Assembly (NCBI GenBank): GCA_937927565.1
Contig: CALBDV010000676.1
Location: forward strand, 1 to 15,105
From: an uncultured Holophagales bacterium
Lineage (GTDB): Bacteria; Acidobacteriota; Thermoanaerobaculia; UBA5066
DNA length: 15,105 bases
Direction: 5' to 3'
Shown: positions 13,926 to 15,105 of the stretch, piece by piece
Numbering within the stretch: position 1 is the first letter of the stretch
Layout: every line of letters begins with the position of its first letter
The notes under the pieces: generated by a model
What the model was told of the DNA's origin: nothing
The model's input: only the letters and a program-made list of their open reading frames with translations
Databases searched by the model: none
Position numbers and translations under genes: made by a program

Positions 13926-14390
13926 ATGGCCGGGTTCCCGAAGGGCAAGTGGTCGTTCCTGGGGGCTGTCTACCTCTGGCCGATCGCCCGTCTGGAGTGG
14001 GACGGGACGACCTGCAAGGTTCCGCCGTATGCCTACTTCTTCAATGGTTCCAGCGTGGTGAGCCCCTATTCGCCGGGAACCGCCGTCACCGCTACCGGCA
14101 CGAACGTCTACCTGGCCGAAGGCTCGCTCTACCTCGAGGGCTCTTTCGACTTCGGCGCCGGACTGAACGGGCTGAAGGGGAGCTTCACTGCCGAGATCTT
14201 CAGCGACTCCTCCCTCGCCCTCATGGTGAAGTACAGCTGGAGCAGCCAGAAGGAGACGTCGTCCACCTGGTACGGCACGGTGGACGACAAGTCGCTCTCT
14301 CCGGCCTGGGACGCGGCAGGCCGTTCCTTCCTCGTCCAGTACATGGCAGGCGACGTCTCCGGGGGGATCGTCGGCGCACTGCGAGGCTAG
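13926..14390 (+). CDS. Hypothetical protein, 154 aa, beta-rich
   Basis: I do not recognise this family. The ATG has GGGAG 6 bp upstream, and codon use resembles its neighbours, so it is probably real. There is no signal peptide or transmembrane segment. The protein is rich in Ser, Gly, Tyr and Trp with alternating hydrophobic residues, suggesting mostly beta structure. It opens with GKWSFLGAVYLWPIARLEWDG and later has KGSFTAEIFSDSSLALMVKYSW, ending in a Gly-rich C-terminus. A single Cys (about residue 30) argues against disulfides. It lies 126 bp after the acyl-CoA synthetase and 69 bp before an exported unknown protein, all on the same strand. A lipocalin-like or allergen-type barrel is conceivable but unsupported. 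No regulatory clue. Confidence 0.72.
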   Translation: MAGFPKGKWSFLGAVYLWPIARLEWDGTTCKVPPYAYFFNGSSVVSPYSPGTAVTATGTNVYLAEGSLYLEGSFDFGAGLNGLKGSFTAEIFSDSSLALMVKYSWSSQKETSSTWYGTVDDKSLSPAWDAAGRSFLVQYMAGDVSGGIVGALRG

Positions 14391-14459
14391 AATGACCGCC
14401 GCGCGCGCTTCCCGCGAGTGGCGGACGGGCTCACAGCAAGCGGTCGTCGGAGGACTGGG

Positions 14460-15005
14460 ATGAAGCGTTCGGCATTCCTCGCGCTCGTGGTTGCTGCAGC
14501 CTGTCCGCGATTCGTTCTCGCTCAGGTGACGGCGACCCAGGGGGCCACGGCAGCGGAGACCGGGAAACGAACCGAGTTCACATCGCCCATGGTGCTCGAC
14601 ATCCCCTTTCCCGACTTCCGGGAGCTCCCGCCGGGGAAGGACTGGATCACCACGTCAGCCCGCGAATACTCCTGCGACGGGGTCAGCCTCGAATCTCTGA
14701 CCGTGGTTCCCGGCAGAGCGAGGAAGGTGTGGCTGCTGGACGGTCGCGGCAAAGAGCGGGTCGTGGAGTACATGCTGCAGACGAAGATTCGAGTCCAACC
14801 TTCCCGGGACCGCACGGTCGGCCTGCGCGCCGAGCTCAGGCACGGTGATCGGACACTCGCGTCCACCACCTTTCACGACATCGACGCCGAAGAGGAGAAG
14901 GTCACGGGGGCAAGGGTGTATCTGGTCGCCAGGGCCGTGGACATCGAGTCGATGTTCACCGGTGAGGCGAAGCCGATGCTTCACCTCACGATGTCCGTCA
15001 AGTGA
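14460..15005 (+). CDS. Hypothetical exported protein, 181 aa
   Basis: I do not recognise this family. The start at 14460 is chosen because GGAGG lies 6 bp upstream and a signal peptide follows immediately (MKRSAFLALVVAAAC core, VLA-Q cleavage after residue 21). Upstream in-frame starts lack both. The mature part of about 160 residues is soluble and beta-rich (SLESLTVVPGRARKVWLLDG, then VEYMLQTKIRVQPSRDRTVG and TGARVYLVARAVDI). Short strands alternate with charged turns, like an Ig-like or NTF2-like periplasmic domain, although no fold can be claimed. C15 in the signal core lacks a lipobox, so lipidation is unlikely; one other Cys lies in the mature region. It lies 69 bp after the 154-aa gene, and a possible kinase gene starts 26 bp after its stop. 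Confidence 0.78.
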   Translation: MKRSAFLALVVAAACPRFVLAQVTATQGATAAETGKRTEFTSPMVLDIPFPDFRELPPGKDWITTSAREYSCDGVSLESLTVVPGRARKVWLLDGRGKERVVEYMLQTKIRVQPSRDRTVGLRAELRHGDRTLASTTFHDIDAEEEKVTGARVYLVARAVDIESMFTGEAKPMLHLTMSVK

Positions 15006-15031
15006 ACGCCGCGGACCGAGGGACCGCCACC

Positions 15032-15105
15032 ATGCTCGCCGACGATGAGAACTCCGAACGGCAGCAGACCGACGAAAGCCTGCGCCTCGAACGCGAGAGG
15101 GCGGA
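15032..15105 (+). CDS. Start of a gene, possibly a sensor histidine kinase (partial, C-terminus off window)
   Basis: An ATG 26 bp after the previous stop opens 24 codons that run off the window: MLADDENSERQQTDESLRLE and on. The Glu/Gln/Arg-rich sequence with a RQQTDESLRLERER pattern is like the N-terminal coiled-coil leader of some soluble sensor histidine kinases. This is recalled similarity over a very short span. GAGGGA lies about 9 bp upstream, a usable but imperfect site. Other starts cannot be excluded without the rest of the gene. Confidence 0.5.
   Translation, partial: MLADDENSERQQTDESLRLERERA

Overview
The window is high-GC (roughly 70% by eye), densely coding bacterial chromosome. 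Gram-negative traits (periplasmic signal peptides, a DUF3300 secreted protein, a TPR protein with an inner-membrane anchor) and Lys/Ala/Pro-rich protein tails suggest an Acidobacteriota- or Myxococcota-like organism. That placement is inference; there is no rRNA or other decisive marker. I see no tRNA, rRNA, CRISPR array, insertion sequence or phage gene, and no gene-free stretch longer than about 255 bp.

Region 1 (1-3201, minus strand) is a nucleoside-salvage operon. In transcription order it encodes a CNT/NupC nucleoside importer (TTG start), a class-II purine nucleoside phosphorylase with an extra basic tail, cytidine deaminase (GTG start), and an exported amidohydrolase of the MTA/SAH-deaminase type that runs off the left edge. 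The gaps are 4-16 bp. Import, phosphorolysis of purine nucleosides and deamination of cytidine would feed bases and ribose-1-phosphate to central metabolism.

Region 2 (3202-5747, minus strand) is a second operon: a PrxQ/BCP-type peroxiredoxin carrying a ~250-residue histone-H1-like tail, a divergent A-type (IscA/HesB-like) protein that starts directly after its stop codon, and a membrane-anchored TPR protein. A 254-bp spacer with three inverted repeats separates it from the nucleoside operon.

Region 3 (5805-9606) has a ThiD-like kinase on the plus strand that lacks the usual catalytic Cys. Converging on it are a minus-strand DUF3300 secreted protein with a 60-bp tandem repeat in its coding sequence and a minus-strand DUF4126 membrane protein.

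Region 4 (9782-15105, plus strand) begins with the most striking gene pair. The first gene is a 713-aa protein whose C-terminal half aligns with cyanobacterial long-chain acyl-ACP reductase (AAR), including the glycine-rich NADPH loop and the active-site Cys. Its N-terminal half resembles proteins annotated as quinate 5-dehydrogenase, and it ends in a third Lys/Arg/Ala/Pro tail. The second gene is a long-chain acyl-CoA synthetase. Together they could convert free fatty acids to acyl thioesters and then to fatty aldehydes. Two unrecognised small genes follow (one cytosolic-looking, one exported), then the first 24 codons of a gene that may be a sensor histidine kinase.

The most unusual observations are the peroxiredoxin-histone-like fusion, the recurrence of H1-like tails on three unrelated enzymes within 11 kb, and the two-domain AAR coupled to an acyl-CoA synthetase.
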